Shown here: positions 44,778-56,643 of the stretch, piece by piece
How positions within the stretch are numbered: the first letter of the stretch is position 1
Layout: each line of letters opens with the position of its first letter
NCBI RefSeq assembly: GCF_951793255.1
Contig: NZ_OX636706.1
Coordinates: 696,001-760,000 of the forward strand
From: Desulfovibrio piger
GTDB lineage: Bacteria; Desulfobacterota; Desulfovibrionia; Desulfovibrionales; Desulfovibrionaceae
Direction: 5' to 3'
Length of the DNA stretch: 64,000 nucleotides
The notes under the pieces: generated by a model
Seen by the model: only the letters and a program-made list of their open reading frames with translations
The model's database searches: none
What the model was told of the DNA's origin: nothing
Program-made: the position numbers and the translations under genes

Positions 44778-44845
44778 GATACCTCCGGAAGACGCAGGAG
44801 ACAAAAAGGGCGGGAAGGCGCACGCCCTCCCGCCCCCAAAAGACG

Positions 44846-46042
44846 TTACTTGCCGGCCACCGCGGTGTAGGCGCGGGCGAAGCCTTCGGCGGCATTGCGG
44901 ATGACGGTCTCGTCCACGCAGAAGGCCAGGCGGAAATAGCCGGGGCAACCGAAACCGGAACCGGGCACGGCCAGCACGCGTTCTTCCACCAGACGGTTGA
45001 CGAAGGCCACGTCGTCGCCGCCGGGGGCCTGCGGGAAGAAGTAGAAGGCACCGGCGGGCATCTGGAAGCTGTAGCCGGCATCGGTCAGCACCTCGGCCAT
45101 GGCCTGACGGCGGCGGGCGTAGACCTCCACGTCCACCTGGCTGCCCAGGGCGGCGGCCATGATGTGCTGGCCCACCACGGGCGGGTTGACGAAGCCGAGG
45201 ATGCGGTTGGTCAGGGTCAGACCGGCCATGAGCTTGGCACGGTCGGCCAGCTTGGGCGAAACGGCCACATAGCCCACGCGTTCGCCGGGCAGAGACAGGT
45301 TCTTGGAGAAGGAGCTGATGACCACGGCATACTGGTACAGGGGCAGCACCGAGGGCACTTCCACGCCGTCGTAGGTCAGGAAGCGGTAGGGCTCGTCGGC
45401 GATGAGCCAGATGGGATGGCCGTACTGCTCGCTCTTGTTCTCCAGCAGGCGGCACAGGGAGGTGACGGCCTTGCGGCTGTAGACCACGCCCGTGGGGTTG
45501 TGGGGCGAGTTGATGAGCACCACGCGGGTCTTCTCGTCGATGGCTTCTTCCAGGGCGTCCAGATCGGGCTCGAAGGTCCCGGGCTTGCTCATGATGGCCT
45601 GGAGGCTGCCGCCGTGGTTGGCCACATAAAAGCCGTATTCCACGAAATACGGGGCAAAGGTCAGCATCTTCTCGCCGGGATTGATGACGGCGCGCAGGAA
45701 GGCATTGAGGCCGCCGGCGGCACCGCAGGTGAGCAGCACGTCATTGGCCTCCAGGGCCACGCCCTGCTCCTTGCTCAGATGGGCGGCCAGCTGTTCGCGC
45801 GCCCAGGGGAAACCGGCATTGGGCATGTAGCCGAAAGCGAAAGGTTCACCGGCATGTTCGGCAAAACGGCGCAGGCCCTCGCCCACGGCGGCGGGGGCGG
45901 GCAGGTCGGGATTGCCCAGGCTGAAGTCATAGACGTTCTCCGCACCGTAGCGGGCTTTCAACTGGCCGCCGGCCTCGAACATGCGGCGGATCCAGGAGGC
46001 ATTTTCCAGATAGCCGGAAACGCTTTCTGCAAGAAGGGACAT
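44846..46042 (-). CDS. PLP-dependent class I/II aminotransferase
   Basis: The 398-residue protein has the fold-type I aminotransferase pattern: YDFSLGNPDLPAP, a glycine-rich LTCGAAGGLNAF, the conserved NSPHNPTGVVYS, ADEPYR and the PLP lysine in SSFSKNLSLPGERVGY. Substrate specificity (aspartate, alanine or aromatic) is not clear from motifs. The ATG at 46042 follows AGGAG. It lies 68 bp upstream of the rhodanese gene and may be part of the aro unit, which would fit an aromatic or aspartate role. Confidence 0.9.
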   Translation of the reverse strand: MSLLAESVSGYLENASWIRRMFEAGGQLKARYGAENVYDFSLGNPDLPAPAAVGEGLRRFAEHAGEPFAFGYMPNAGFPWAREQLAAHLSKEQGVALEANDVLLTCGAAGGLNAFLRAVINPGEKMLTFAPYFVEYGFYVANHGGSLQAIMSKPGTFEPDLDALEEAIDEKTRVVLINSPHNPTGVVYSRKAVTSLCRLLENKSEQYGHPIWLIADEPYRFLTYDGVEVPSVLPLYQYAVVISSFSKNLSLPGERVGYVAVSPKLADRAKLMAGLTLTNRILGFVNPPVVGQHIMAAALGSQVDVEVYARRRQAMAEVLTDAGYSFQMPAGAFYFFPQAPGGDDVAFVNRLVEERVLAVPGSGFGCPGYFRLAFCVDETVIRNAAEGFARAYTAVAGK

Positions 46043-46112
46043 GGGTTTCTCCTGAGTTGTTGTCCACGCAATCCTGGCGGAGCGCACAGGGCTCGTCAGA
46101 CTGCTGATCCTA

Positions 46113-46141
46113 TTGTCATTCTGGTGACTATCCAGTATAGC
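46113..46141 (+). promoter_or_regulatory. Candidate promoter for the lipoprotein gene
   Basis: TTGTCA (46113-46118) and TATAGC (46136-46141) are separated by exactly 17 bp, 40 bp before the lipoprotein start codon. Confidence 0.6.
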
Positions 46142-46180
46142 TTGCGAAGGCTGGAAATAGCAAATACCCGGAGGCCCCCC

Positions 46181-46633
46181 ATGCGCAAGCGTTTTTCTGG
46201 AAAAAACCTGTACCGTGCTCCGCTCCTGCTGGGCGCGACCCTGATGCTCTCGGCCTGCGGCCTGTGGCAGGACAGCAGCGAGCCCCCCGCCCAGCCGGAA
46301 ACGCCCCCTGACATGCAGGTGGACGTGAAGCTGCGCGCCCTGCACCGCTGTTCGCGCATCTCGCCCGAGATGGTGGTCACCAACGTGCCCAAGGGCACGG
46401 ACTACTTCGATGTCCGCCTGCTGGAGAACGAACCGCAGGAACGCCTGCTGGGCGGCGGCAACTGGGAGAACGACGGCACCGGCATCATCCCCGAAGGCGC
46501 CCTGACGCGGGTCTACACCGGCCCCTGCCCGCCGGCGGGCCAGAGCCGCCAGTACACCTATGTGATCTCCGCCATGTCCCACAAGAGCAAGCACCCCCTG
46601 AGCGTCCGGGTCTATCCCTTCGTCCAGGAATAG
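46181..46633 (+). CDS. Hypothetical lipoprotein
   Basis: The 150-residue product has a lipoprotein signal with the lipobox LSAC (lipidated Cys at about 26) after a basic start MRKRFSGKNLYR. The mature part begins with a Pro-rich linker and continues with a beta-rich domain (CSRISPEMVVTNVPKGTDYFDVRLLE, GGGNWENDGTGIIPEG, YTYVISAMS). The VTNVPKGTDYFDV segment is faintly like phosphatidylethanolamine-binding-type proteins, but I do not assign a family. GGAGG precedes the ATG. Confidence 0.75.
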   Translation: MRKRFSGKNLYRAPLLLGATLMLSACGLWQDSSEPPAQPETPPDMQVDVKLRALHRCSRISPEMVVTNVPKGTDYFDVRLLENEPQERLLGGGNWENDGTGIIPEGALTRVYTGPCPPAGQSRQYTYVISAMSHKSKHPLSVRVYPFVQE

Positions 46634-46777
46634 GCTGGCGAACTTTCGGGAGCCTCCCCTGCGGAGCGCTGCCGTGACGGGCATGGCCTGACCGCCGGCC
46701 CTTCGCCCCCTGCGTCCCGGGGCCTGCCCCTGGAACATACGCCGCTGCGGCGACACCGCAGCGCATCCCTGAAAAAA

Positions 46778-46827
46778 ACAGGACCGCCATCCCCGCAGCC
46801 CAAAGGCATACGGGGAGGCGGTCCTGT
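46778..46827. terminator. Bidirectional terminator
   Basis: ACAGGACCGCC and GGCGGTCCTGT pair, extended by CCCCG/CGGGG after one mismatch. A residues flank the left side and TTTT the right, between the convergent lipoprotein and HdeA-like genes. Confidence 0.8.
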
Positions 46828-46857
46828 CGTTTTCCTTGCGGAAGAGATCCCGACTTC

Positions 46858-47400
46858 TTACTTGTTGCCCAGGGTCTCCTGGAGCACGTCGATCATGAAG
46901 GCATCGGGATTCTTGGCGCAGGCGGCCAGGAACTTGTCCAGGGTCTCCTGCTTGGCCAGGATGGACTTTTCCGTCACATTGTACTGGCGGTTGTAGGCAT
47001 CCAGCCAGATGACGAAGCCGCTGCCGTTCTCGGGATGTTCGTTATAGGCGCGGCACTTGGTCACGTCGGCTTCCCATTCGCCGCTGATGGGGCGGGGCAG
47101 CTTTTTCTTGAGGGGCTCCCAGATCTCGGCCACCACGGCGGTGGGCTGCTCCTGGCACATGAGGTAGGCCTGGGGCACCAGCACGTTGATGGCCTGCGGA
47201 TCAGCCACGGTATAGCCGATGTTGGAGCTCACGTAGCCGTCGATCTGCAGGGCCTGGAAGACGGGCGGATCCTGGCTGACGGCGCCCTGCGCCACGAATT
47301 CGGCGCAGATATAGTTGGCGGGGTCGATCTTTTCGTCTTCCGCCTGGGCAGCCAGGGGCAGGGCCAGCAGCAGGCAGCAGCACAAAAGCCATTTTTTCAT
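46858..47400 (-). CDS. Periplasmic protein with two HdeA-like domains
   Basis: The 180-residue product has a signal peptide (MKKWLLCCCLLLALPLAAQA, cleavage before EDEK). The mature part seems to hold two copies of the HdeA pattern of a Cys at each end of a helical domain: the first from YICAEFVAQG to YLMCQEQPTAVVAEIW, the second from TKCRAYNEHPENGSG to LAACAKNPDAFMIDVL. HdeA is an acid-activated periplasmic chaperone of about 90 residues; this would be a tandem version. The call rests on spacing and helix pattern, so acid-stress function is inference. The ATG at 47400 has AGGAGG upstream. Confidence 0.65.
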   Translation of the reverse strand: MKKWLLCCCLLLALPLAAQAEDEKIDPANYICAEFVAQGAVSQDPPVFQALQIDGYVSSNIGYTVADPQAINVLVPQAYLMCQEQPTAVVAEIWEPLKKKLPRPISGEWEADVTKCRAYNEHPENGSGFVIWLDAYNRQYNVTEKSILAKQETLDKFLAACAKNPDAFMIDVLQETLGNK

Positions 47401-47478
47401 GTTTCCTCCTGAAAATCCGGCAGCCCCACGACAGGCGTGGGGCTGACAGTCCAGAATCGGTGAGGAACAGGCCGCGGC

Positions 47479-47985
47479 CTATTCGAAGCGGCTGGCGCCG
47501 GTGATGAGCACCATGTCGGTGGGCATGTTCTCGTGGAAGCCCACGCTCTTGGTCTTGACCTTGGCGATCTTGTCCACCACGTCCATGCCTTCCACGACCT
47601 TGCCGAACACGCAGTAGCCCCAGCCGCTGGGCACGGGAGCGCTGTAGTTCAGGAAATCGTTGTCCACCAGGTTGATGAAGAACTGGGCGGTGGCGCTGTG
47701 GGGATCCATGGTGCGGGCCATGGCGATGGTGCCGCGGTCATTGGAAAGACCGTTGTCGGCTTCGTTCTTGATGGGGGCGCGGGTGGCCTTCTCGTCCATG
47801 CGGGGGCCAAGGCCGCCGCCCTGGATCATGAAGCCGGGGATCACGCGATGGAAAATGGTGTTGGCATAAAAGCCGTCATCCACATATTGCAGGAAGTTGG
47901 CGACGGTGTCGGGAGCCTTGTCGGGGAAGAGCTCGATCAGGATGTCGCCCGAGGTCGTTTCCAGCAGCACGGTGGGATTGGACAT
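47479..47985 (-). CDS. ppiB: Cyclophilin-type peptidyl-prolyl cis-trans isomerase (cytoplasmic)
   Basis: The 168-residue protein has the cyclophilin signatures [19 protein letters not shown], the [17 protein letters not shown] region and [18 protein letters not shown]. It speeds proline isomerisation during folding. No signal peptide is present. The start at 47985 (MSNPTVLL) has CAAGGAG upstream; an upstream ATG in frame is not supported. It lies 78 bp downstream of nothing on its strand and diverges from mutY. Confidence 0.95.
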   Translation of the reverse strand: MSNPTVLLETTSGDILIELFPDKAPDTVANFLQYVDDGFYANTIFHRVIPGFMIQGGGLGPRMDEKATRAPIKNEADNGLSNDRGTIAMARTMDPHSATAQFFINLVDNDFLNYSAPVPSGWGYCVFGKVVEGMDVVDKIAKVKTKSVGFHENMPTDMVLITGASRFE

Positions 47986-48127
47986 GGTAACTCCTTGAGG
48001 GAAATTTGCGGCGGCCATGCAACACGGCGGCCATCCGTCTCTATACGACAAGCGGCCGGCAAAGACAATGCGCCCCTCTCCGCCCCGGCGGGGTGACAGG
48101 AAGGGCCCGCGCGGCTACACTGCGGCC

Positions 48128-49327
48128 ATGAGATCCCGCCAGACCACCGGCCAGCATACGCTGCCGTCCCTTGTCCCCGTCACCGGTGCCGTGCCGCCGC
48201 CCGGCCACCGTCCGCCCGAAGACCACCTCCCCGAGCTGCAGCAGGCCCTGCTCGCCTGGTTCGACGCCAATGCCCGGCCCCTGCCCTGGCGGCGCCATTA
48301 TACGCCCTACGAGGTCTGGATCTCGGAGATCATGCTCCAGCAGACCCAGATGGAGCGCGGCGTCAACTACTTTTTGCGCTGGATGGAGCGCTTCCCCGAC
48401 CTGCCCGCCCTGGCCGCCGCCTCCGAGGAGGAGGTGCTGCACGCCTGGGAGGGCCTGGGCTACTATTCCCGCGCCCGCAACCTGCTGGCCGCCGCCCGTC
48501 TGGTCATGCAGGAACACGGCGGCGTCTTCCCCTCCGATCCCGAAGCCATCCGCGCCCTGCCCGGCATCGGCCCCTACACCACCGCCGCCATCGCCAGCAT
48601 CGCCTTCAACCTGCCCGTGGCCTGTATCGATGCCAATGTGGAACGGGTCATCGCCCGCGTCTTCGATGTGGACAGTCCGGTCAAATCCGGCCCGGCCGCC
48701 GCGCGCATCGCGGAGCTGGCCCGCCGTATCCTGCCCGAAGGCGAGGCCCGCCGCCACAACCAGGCCATGATGGAGCTGGGCGCCCTGGTCTGCGGCAAGA
48801 AGCCCCGCTGCGGCCAGTGTCCTCTGGCCCGTTTCTGCACGGCCCTGCATCTGGGCATCGTGCATGAGCGTCCCGTACCGGGCAAAAAGGCGGAGATCAC
48901 TCCCATCGAGGTGGTGACCGGCGTCCTTTCCAGCCACGACCGTGTCTTCGTCCAGAAGCGTCTGCCCCAGGGTGCCTGGGGCGGTCTGTGGGAATTCCCC
49001 GGCGGCCGCGTGGAGCCCGGCGAGACGCCGGAACAGGCCGTGGTGCGCGAATTCGCCGAAGAAACGGGCTTCACCGTCCGGGTGACGGCCCCGCTGGGCA
49101 TCATCCGCCACGGCTACACCACCTACCGGGTGCGCCTGCACTGCTTCGCCCTGGAGCTGGTCACGGACGATACGCCCCGGCCGCCCGAGCCCCCCGTGCT
49201 CACGGCGGCCACGGCCTGCCGCTGGCTGGAGCGCGGGGAACTGGAGAGCCTGGCCATGCCCGCCGCCCACCGCAAGCTGGCCGACAGCCTCACGGCGCCG
49301 AAAGGGCCGCTGCTGACGGCTTTTTAG
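48128..49327 (+). CDS. mutY: A/G-specific adenine glycosylase MutY
   Basis: The 399-residue repair enzyme removes adenine mispaired with 8-oxoguanine. The catalytic Glu67 is in SEIMLQQTQ, the helix-hairpin-helix is [16 protein letters not shown], and the 4Fe-4S loop is C-x6-C-x2-C-x5-C ([16 protein letters not shown]). The C-terminal domain has a complete Nudix box ([23 protein letters not shown]), a version in which the 8-oxoG-recognition domain keeps MutT motif residues. The ATG at 48128 has no clear Shine-Dalgarno site, so the start may be off. A repeat array begins 23 bp after the stop. Confidence 0.93.
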   Translation: MRSRQTTGQHTLPSLVPVTGAVPPPGHRPPEDHLPELQQALLAWFDANARPLPWRRHYTPYEVWISEIMLQQTQMERGVNYFLRWMERFPDLPALAAASEEEVLHAWEGLGYYSRARNLLAAARLVMQEHGGVFPSDPEAIRALPGIGPYTTAAIASIAFNLPVACIDANVERVIARVFDVDSPVKSGPAAARIAELARRILPEGEARRHNQAMMELGALVCGKKPRCGQCPLARFCTALHLGIVHERPVPGKKAEITPIEVVTGVLSSHDRVFVQKRLPQGAWGGLWEFPGGRVEPGETPEQAVVREFAEETGFTVRVTAPLGIIRHGYTTYRVRLHCFALELVTDDTPRPPEPPVLTAATACRWLERGELESLAMPAAHRKLADSLTAPKGPLLTAF

Positions 49328-50155
49328 GGCTTTTTTTGAGGGGGACCCCTCATCTCTGCTGTCGATGCCCGTAGGGCTCCTGCGTCGCCAACGGGCACGG
49401 CCCTGCGGGCCGCCATCCGGTCGCATCTCTGCTGTCGATGCCCGTAGGGCTCCTGCGTCGCCAACGGGCACGGCCCTGCGGGCCGCCATCCGGTCGCATC
49501 TCTGCTGTCGATGCCCGTAGGGCTCCTGCGTCGCCAACGGGCACGGCCCTGCGGGCCGCCATCCGGTCGCATCTCTGCTGTCGATGCCCGTAGGGCTCCT
49601 GCGTCGCCAACGGGCACGGCCCTGCGGGCCGCCATCCGGTCGCATCTCTGCTGTCGATGCCCGTAGGGCTCCTGCGTCGCCAACGGGCACGGCCCTGCGG
49701 GCCGCCATCCGGTCGCATCTCTGCTGTCGATGCCCGTAGGGCTCCTGCGTCGCCAACGGGCACGGCCCTGCGGGCCGCCATCCGGTCGCATCTCTGCTGT
49801 CGATGCCCGTAGGGCTCCTGCGTCGCCAACGGGCACGGCCCTGCGGGCCGCCATCCGGTCGCATCTCTGCTGTCGATGCCCGTAGGGCTCCTGCGTGCCA
49901 ACGGGCACGGCCCTGCGGGCCGCCATCCGGTCGCTACTGGCGCGAGAGGGGGTCCCCCTCAAACTCCCCCTCCCCAGTGCGCTTTATCAGGGGAGGCAGC
50001 GCGTCCTTGCCGCCCTCCACCGCAGGACTGGAGACGGGATGCCCTGCGCTCGCAGGAGTCCGGGACGGCGGACCGCCCTGTCCACCTCTCCCCAGTGAAG
50101 TCGCACGGGTCCGCGCCGCACTGGATGCCCGGCCTGTCCGCAGCGGCCTTTCCTG
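49328..50155. other. Repeat array and flanks, no gene
   Basis: This non-coding span holds the 73-bp tandem array (49351-49933) and its inverted boundary pieces. The part 49990-50155 is GC-rich and shows no hairpin, gene or promoter I can support. Confidence 0.6.
49351..49933 (+). repeat. Eight tandem copies of a 73-bp unit
   Basis: Units start at 49351, 49424, 49497, 49570, 49643, 49716, 49789 and 49862. The first seven are identical by eye; the last lacks one C. Each unit begins CATCTCTGCTGTCGATGCCC and contains two hairpins, GCCCGT/ACGGGC and GGCCC-TGC-GGGCC. The array is bounded by inverted TTTGAGGGGGACCCC-type sequences (49337-49350 and 49948-49964). Confidence 0.95.
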
Positions 50156-50182
50156 AAAAATCCGCGCCAAAAGCGGATTTTT
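50156..50182. terminator. Rho-independent terminator
   Basis: AAAAATCCGC and GCGGATTTTT pair around GCCAAAA, giving A and T tracts on both sides. It insulates the rimP-nusA-infB operon from upstream sequence. Confidence 0.85.
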
Positions 50183-50205
50183 CCGCCCCAGGCCATGAAA
50201 AAGGC

Positions 50206-50235
50206 TTGACAGGCCCCTGATTCTCTCCTTATATG
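50206..50235 (+). promoter_or_regulatory. Promoter of the rimP-nusA-infB operon
   Basis: TTGACA (50206-50211) is followed 18 bp later by TATATG (50230-50235), a strong sigma-70-type match between a terminator and the structured leader. Confidence 0.8.
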
Positions 50236-50251
50236 GTTGTCCGAAATGGCG

Positions 50252-50329
50252 CGGCAGTCACTGCCGCATCATCCTGATGCAGAACATGCGTTCACAACGG
50301 GGTGGCCTCAACAGGCCCCCTTTTTTTTG
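50252..50329 (+). promoter_or_regulatory. Structured leader with attenuator-like terminator upstream of rimP
   Basis: Three hairpins follow the promoter: GCGGCAG/CTGCCGC, GCATCA/TGATGC, and a terminator GGGGTGGCCT-CAAC-AGGCCCCC with eight T residues (about 50299-50329). The terminator lies before the first gene, so the operon should be controlled by read-through. NusA is encoded in the operon, so feedback is plausible. Confidence 0.7.
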
Positions 50330-50362
50330 TACTTGCGACCGGGCAGACGCCCAGGAAGGGAC

Positions 50363-51097
50363 ATGAGCGAAAACAGCCTCAAGGAAACCGTCACCCGTCT
50401 GGCCACGCCCCTGGTCCAGGCTCAGGGTCTTGAAATCTGGGGTGTGGAGATCGCCCAGGCAGGCCGCACCACGGTGCGTGTGTTCGTCGACCTGCCGCTG
50501 GAGGTCAAACAGGCCCAGGCCGCGCTGTCCGCCGACAGCGATCCCGCCGACAACCTTGAGGACAGCGCCGACATCATGACGGCCCGCTCCGCCAGCATCG
50601 ACCAGTGCGAGGAGATCTCGCGCCAGCTCGGTCTGGCCCTCGAAGTGGAAGACCTCATCGAACAGGCCTATGTGCTGGAAGTCTCCACGCCCGGCTTCAG
50701 CCGTCTGTTCTTCTCTCTCGACCAGATGCGTTCCTATGTGGGCGACATGGTGGAACTGCGCATGGTCTCCGCCTACGCTCCCGAGAACGCCCCCGCGGCC
50801 CGTCGCGCCTGGCGCGGCGTCCTGCGCGAAGTCACCGACAGCGCCGTGCGCGTGGCCCCGGCCAGCGTCTCGGCCGAGGGCGACATCTGCCCCGAGGCCA
50901 TGGACGAGGTCCTGGTGCCCTGGGACATGGTGCGCCGCGCCAGCCGCATCCATATTTTCCGCCAGCCGCAGAAGCCCGGCAAGCAGCCCGCCCGCAAGGC
51001 CGCCAAGGCCGCGCCCCAGGGCGACGCCCCCAAGAAGGGCAAGGGCAAGAGCGGCAAGAGCAAGCATCCCGGCCGCAACGAGGCCGAAGACATATAA
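50363..51097 (+). CDS. rimP: Ribosome maturation factor RimP
   Basis: The 244-residue protein assists 30S subunit maturation. The N-terminal domain (LEIWGVEIAQAGRTTVRVFVD) and the STPGFSRLFF segment match RimP. Between them lies an acidic insert (ADSDPADNLEDSADIMTARS). The C-terminus carries a Lys/Gly/Pro-rich tail of about 40 residues (KKGKGKSGKSKHPGR), longer than in typical 150-170 residue RimP. The ATG at 50363 has AGGAAGGG upstream. It is the first gene of the operon with nusA and infB, the usual bacterial order. Confidence 0.92.
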   Translation: MSENSLKETVTRLATPLVQAQGLEIWGVEIAQAGRTTVRVFVDLPLEVKQAQAALSADSDPADNLEDSADIMTARSASIDQCEEISRQLGLALEVEDLIEQAYVLEVSTPGFSRLFFSLDQMRSYVGDMVELRMVSAYAPENAPAARRAWRGVLREVTDSAVRVAPASVSAEGDICPEAMDEVLVPWDMVRRASRIHIFRQPQKPGKQPARKAAKAAPQGDAPKKGKGKSGKSKHPGRNEAEDI

Positions 51098-51233
51098 CCG
51101 CACGGGCACGCCCTGCGGTCCTCTCACGCGGCCGCAAGGCCGCTTCGTCATCACCCGCCCGTGACGGCGGTTTCCGGCCCCGGCCGGTACACCAGGAAAT
51201 TTATGCCGCCCTGTGCGGCAGCCGGAGGTAGCA

Positions 51234-52553
51234 ATGAACCTTGAACTCAAAAAGGCCATTGACCAGATCAGCAAAGACAAGGGCCTTGACCGCGACATGC
51301 TCATCAAGACGCTTGAAGATGCCGTGCGCACCTCGGTGCAGCGCCGCTTCAGCGAAGATATGGATGTGGAAGTCCGGTACAACGACAACACCGGCGACAT
51401 CGAAGTCTACCAGTTCAAGATCGTGGTGGAAGACGGCGAGGTCGAGAACGAAGACACCCACATCGGCATCACCGAAGCCCGCACCCATGATCCCTCCGTG
51501 CAGATCGACGACGAAGTCGGTTTCCGCGTGAAGGTGGAAGACCTGGGCCGCATCGCCGCCCAGTCCGCAAAGCAGGTCATCATCCAGCGCATGCGCGACG
51601 CCGAGCAGGAGATCATCTACGACGAGTACAAGGACCGCATGGGCGAGATCGTCTCCGGTATCGTGCAGCGTCGCGACAAGGGCGGCTGGGTGGTCAACCT
51701 GGGCCGCACCGAAGCCATCCTGCCCCGCGAGGAACAGATCCCCCGCGAACACTACAAGCGCAACGACCGCGTGCAGGCCATCATCATCGACGTGCGCAAG
51801 GAAGGCCGCGGCCCGCAGGTGGTCGTCTCCCGCGCGCACCGCGACTACATGGCCGCCCTGTTCCGCCGCGAAGTGCCCGAAGTGGACGACGGCGTGGTGC
51901 AGATCATGGGCGTGGCCCGCGACCCCGGTTCCCGCGCCAAGGTGGCCGTGCTCTCCCGTGAACGTGATGTGGATCCCGTGGGCGCCTGCGTGGGCGTGCG
52001 CGGTTCGCGCATCCAGAACATCGTGCAGGAACTGCGCGGCGAACGCATCGACATCGTGGTCTGGAGCCCCGATATCGCCACCTACGCCCGCAACGCCCTG
52101 GCCCCGGCCATGGTCTCCCGCATCGTGGTGGACGAAGAAGAGAACCTGCTGGAAGTCATCGTGCCCGATGACCAGCTGACCAACGCCATCGGCCGCAAGG
52201 GCCAGAATGTCAAGCTGGCTGCCCGCCTGCTGGGCTGGAAGGTCGATATCTTCACCGAGACCCGCTACAACGAGGCCAATGCCATCGGCCACGGTCTGGA
52301 GCAGGTGGCCAGCGTGGCCGAAGTCTCCATGAACCAGCTGCTGGAAGCGGGCTACACCTCGCTGGACCTGCTGCGTCAGGCCACTGACGAGGAACTGTCC
52401 GACAAGCTGGCCATCTCGGACAGCCGCATCGCCGACCTGCGTTCGGCCATCAACTTCCTGGCCCCCGTGGCCGAGCCCGAACCCCGGGCCGCTGAGGAAG
52501 AAACGACCGGCGCCGGCAACGGCGAAAAAGTCCAGGATGGTGATGAAGACTAG
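51234..52553 (+). CDS. nusA: Transcription termination/antitermination factor NusA
   Basis: The 439-residue protein has the N-terminal RNA polymerase-binding domain (MNLELKKAIDQISKDKGLD), the S1 domain (GEIVSGIVQRRDKGGWVVNLGRTEAILP), two KH domains (VGACVGVRGSRIQNIVQELRGERIDIV and IGRKGQNVKLAARLLGW) and a short helical C-terminus. NusA controls pausing and termination. The ATG at 51234 follows GGAGG. It lies 137 bp after rimP. Confidence 0.97.
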   Translation: MNLELKKAIDQISKDKGLDRDMLIKTLEDAVRTSVQRRFSEDMDVEVRYNDNTGDIEVYQFKIVVEDGEVENEDTHIGITEARTHDPSVQIDDEVGFRVKVEDLGRIAAQSAKQVIIQRMRDAEQEIIYDEYKDRMGEIVSGIVQRRDKGGWVVNLGRTEAILPREEQIPREHYKRNDRVQAIIIDVRKEGRGPQVVVSRAHRDYMAALFRREVPEVDDGVVQIMGVARDPGSRAKVAVLSRERDVDPVGACVGVRGSRIQNIVQELRGERIDIVVWSPDIATYARNALAPAMVSRIVVDEEENLLEVIVPDDQLTNAIGRKGQNVKLAARLLGWKVDIFTETRYNEANAIGHGLEQVASVAEVSMNQLLEAGYTSLDLLRQATDEELSDKLAISDSRIADLRSAINFLAPVAEPEPRAAEEETTGAGNGEKVQDGDED

Positions 52554-52784
52554 CCCCGACGCGCCCGCCGAGGGCTGTGAAGGGCCAGTGAGAATGTGCG
52601 TCATCTGCCGCCGCCGTTTCGCCAAGGCGGCACTGACGCGCCACGTGCGCGACGCGCACGGAAATTTGATTATCGACGCGCCGCAGACCAGTCCGGGCAG
52701 GGGCTGGTACCTGTGTGACGATCCGGCCTGCGCGGCACGATTCGCCAGGTTCAGACCGTCCGGACGGCGCAAGGGGGAAAAGTA

Positions 52785-52785
<1 letters not shown>
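52543..52785 (+). CDS. ylxR: YlxR-family (DUF448) small RNA-binding-type protein
   Basis: The roughly 80-residue protein has the YlxR signatures [10 protein letters not shown] with a Cys pair and [16 protein letters not shown], where the family has GRGAYLC. It sits between nusA and infB as in many bacteria. YlxR relatives have been linked to RNase P and nucleoid function; the role here is unknown. It overlaps the nusA end by 11 bp. The ATG at 52543 is chosen over one at 52537 because AGGA lies about 5 nt upstream. Its stop overlaps the infB start by one base. Confidence 0.88.
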
Positions 52786-55937
<3,152 letters not shown>

Positions 55938-56140
55938 GCCGCGGTGGCCCGGGCGGCCCGTCCCCTGCCGGACCGTCGCCCCTCGTAGCTTCCTGCGTCG
56001 CAACGATGGGCGCATCGAAGCCTTCGAGACCGTCGAGGAAGCTGCCACCCCGTAACAACGACAAACCGTGTCATGGCCGGGCCTGCCCCCGGTCATGGCA
56101 ACGGATACCCCCATCGGGGAATGTCCCCCTTTTCCCCGCC

Positions 56141-56170
56141 AAGGCGGCCGGTCTTCCGGCCGCCTTTTTT
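56141..56170 (+). terminator. Terminator of the rimP-nusA-infB operon
   Basis: AAGGCGGCCGG and CCGGCCGCCTT pair around TCTT, followed by a T run, about 200 bp after infB. Confidence 0.92.
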
Positions 56171-56189
56171 GATGCTGTCAGGGCAGGCG

Positions 56190-56262
56190 AGGGGGAAAGG
56201 GGACCTTTTTGGAAAAAGGTCTCCCTTCCCCCCTCACACTCCCCCCATCCTCCCAAAAACTT
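56190..56262 (-). repeat. Fold-back (REP-like) element, copy A
   Basis: GGGGGAAAGGGGACCTTTTT pairs imperfectly with AAAAAGGTCTCCCTTCCCCC (56190-56232). The right flank ends with CCCAAAAACTTTTA, the complement of the left edge of copies B and C. This copy is therefore in reverse orientation. Confidence 0.8.
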
Positions 56263-56573
56263 TTATGCAGATCTGTGGCAGGCCGTCATGACGCACAGGC
56301 CCTTCTGACGCCCCTGGTCCCCCGGTGACACTCTGAAAAGGATGGCCCGTACCCCTCGCGATGGCGGAAGACCGCAGGAGGGCCGGCACCCTGTGCCTCC
56401 TCCCCCTCCCGTCTCTCCCGCAACTGTCCCTGCCGGATGCCGCAAAACGGATGCTCTTTTCAAATGCGGCACTATCATTTACAAAATACGCCTGCTTTCC
56501 CGCCTTTTCGCGAAGAGGGGCACGATAGCAGGCCCGCCGGACAACGGCGGGGACCTGACATACCGACCCAAAC

Positions 56574-56643
56574 AAAAGTTTTACGGGGGGATGGGGGTCC
56601 GGGGGAAGGGGGACGCTTTTCCAAAAGCGTCCCCCTTCCCCCG
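56574..56643 (+). repeat. Fold-back (REP-like) element, copy B
   Basis: AAAAGTTTTACGGGGGGATG leads into a 21-bp-arm hairpin (56600-56643) with core GACGCTTTT-CC-AAAAGCGTC. Same design as copies A and C. It lies 28 bp before the ylxP start. Confidence 0.85.

Noticed and set aside
49351..49933. CRISPR array
   Set aside because: The whole 73-bp unit repeats without unique spacers and no cas genes are present.
49324..49962. Long repetitive open frames (up to about 600 codons) running antisense through the 73-bp array
   Set aside because: The 73-bp unit is not a multiple of three, so the translation is the same DNA read in rotating phases. There is no ribosome site and no protein character; openness comes from the lack of stops in the unit.
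50230..50340. tRNA in the rimP leader, as in the metY-rimP operon of enterobacteria
   Set aside because: The leader does not form a cloverleaf and lacks the T-loop GTTCGA; it is a set of simple hairpins and a terminator.
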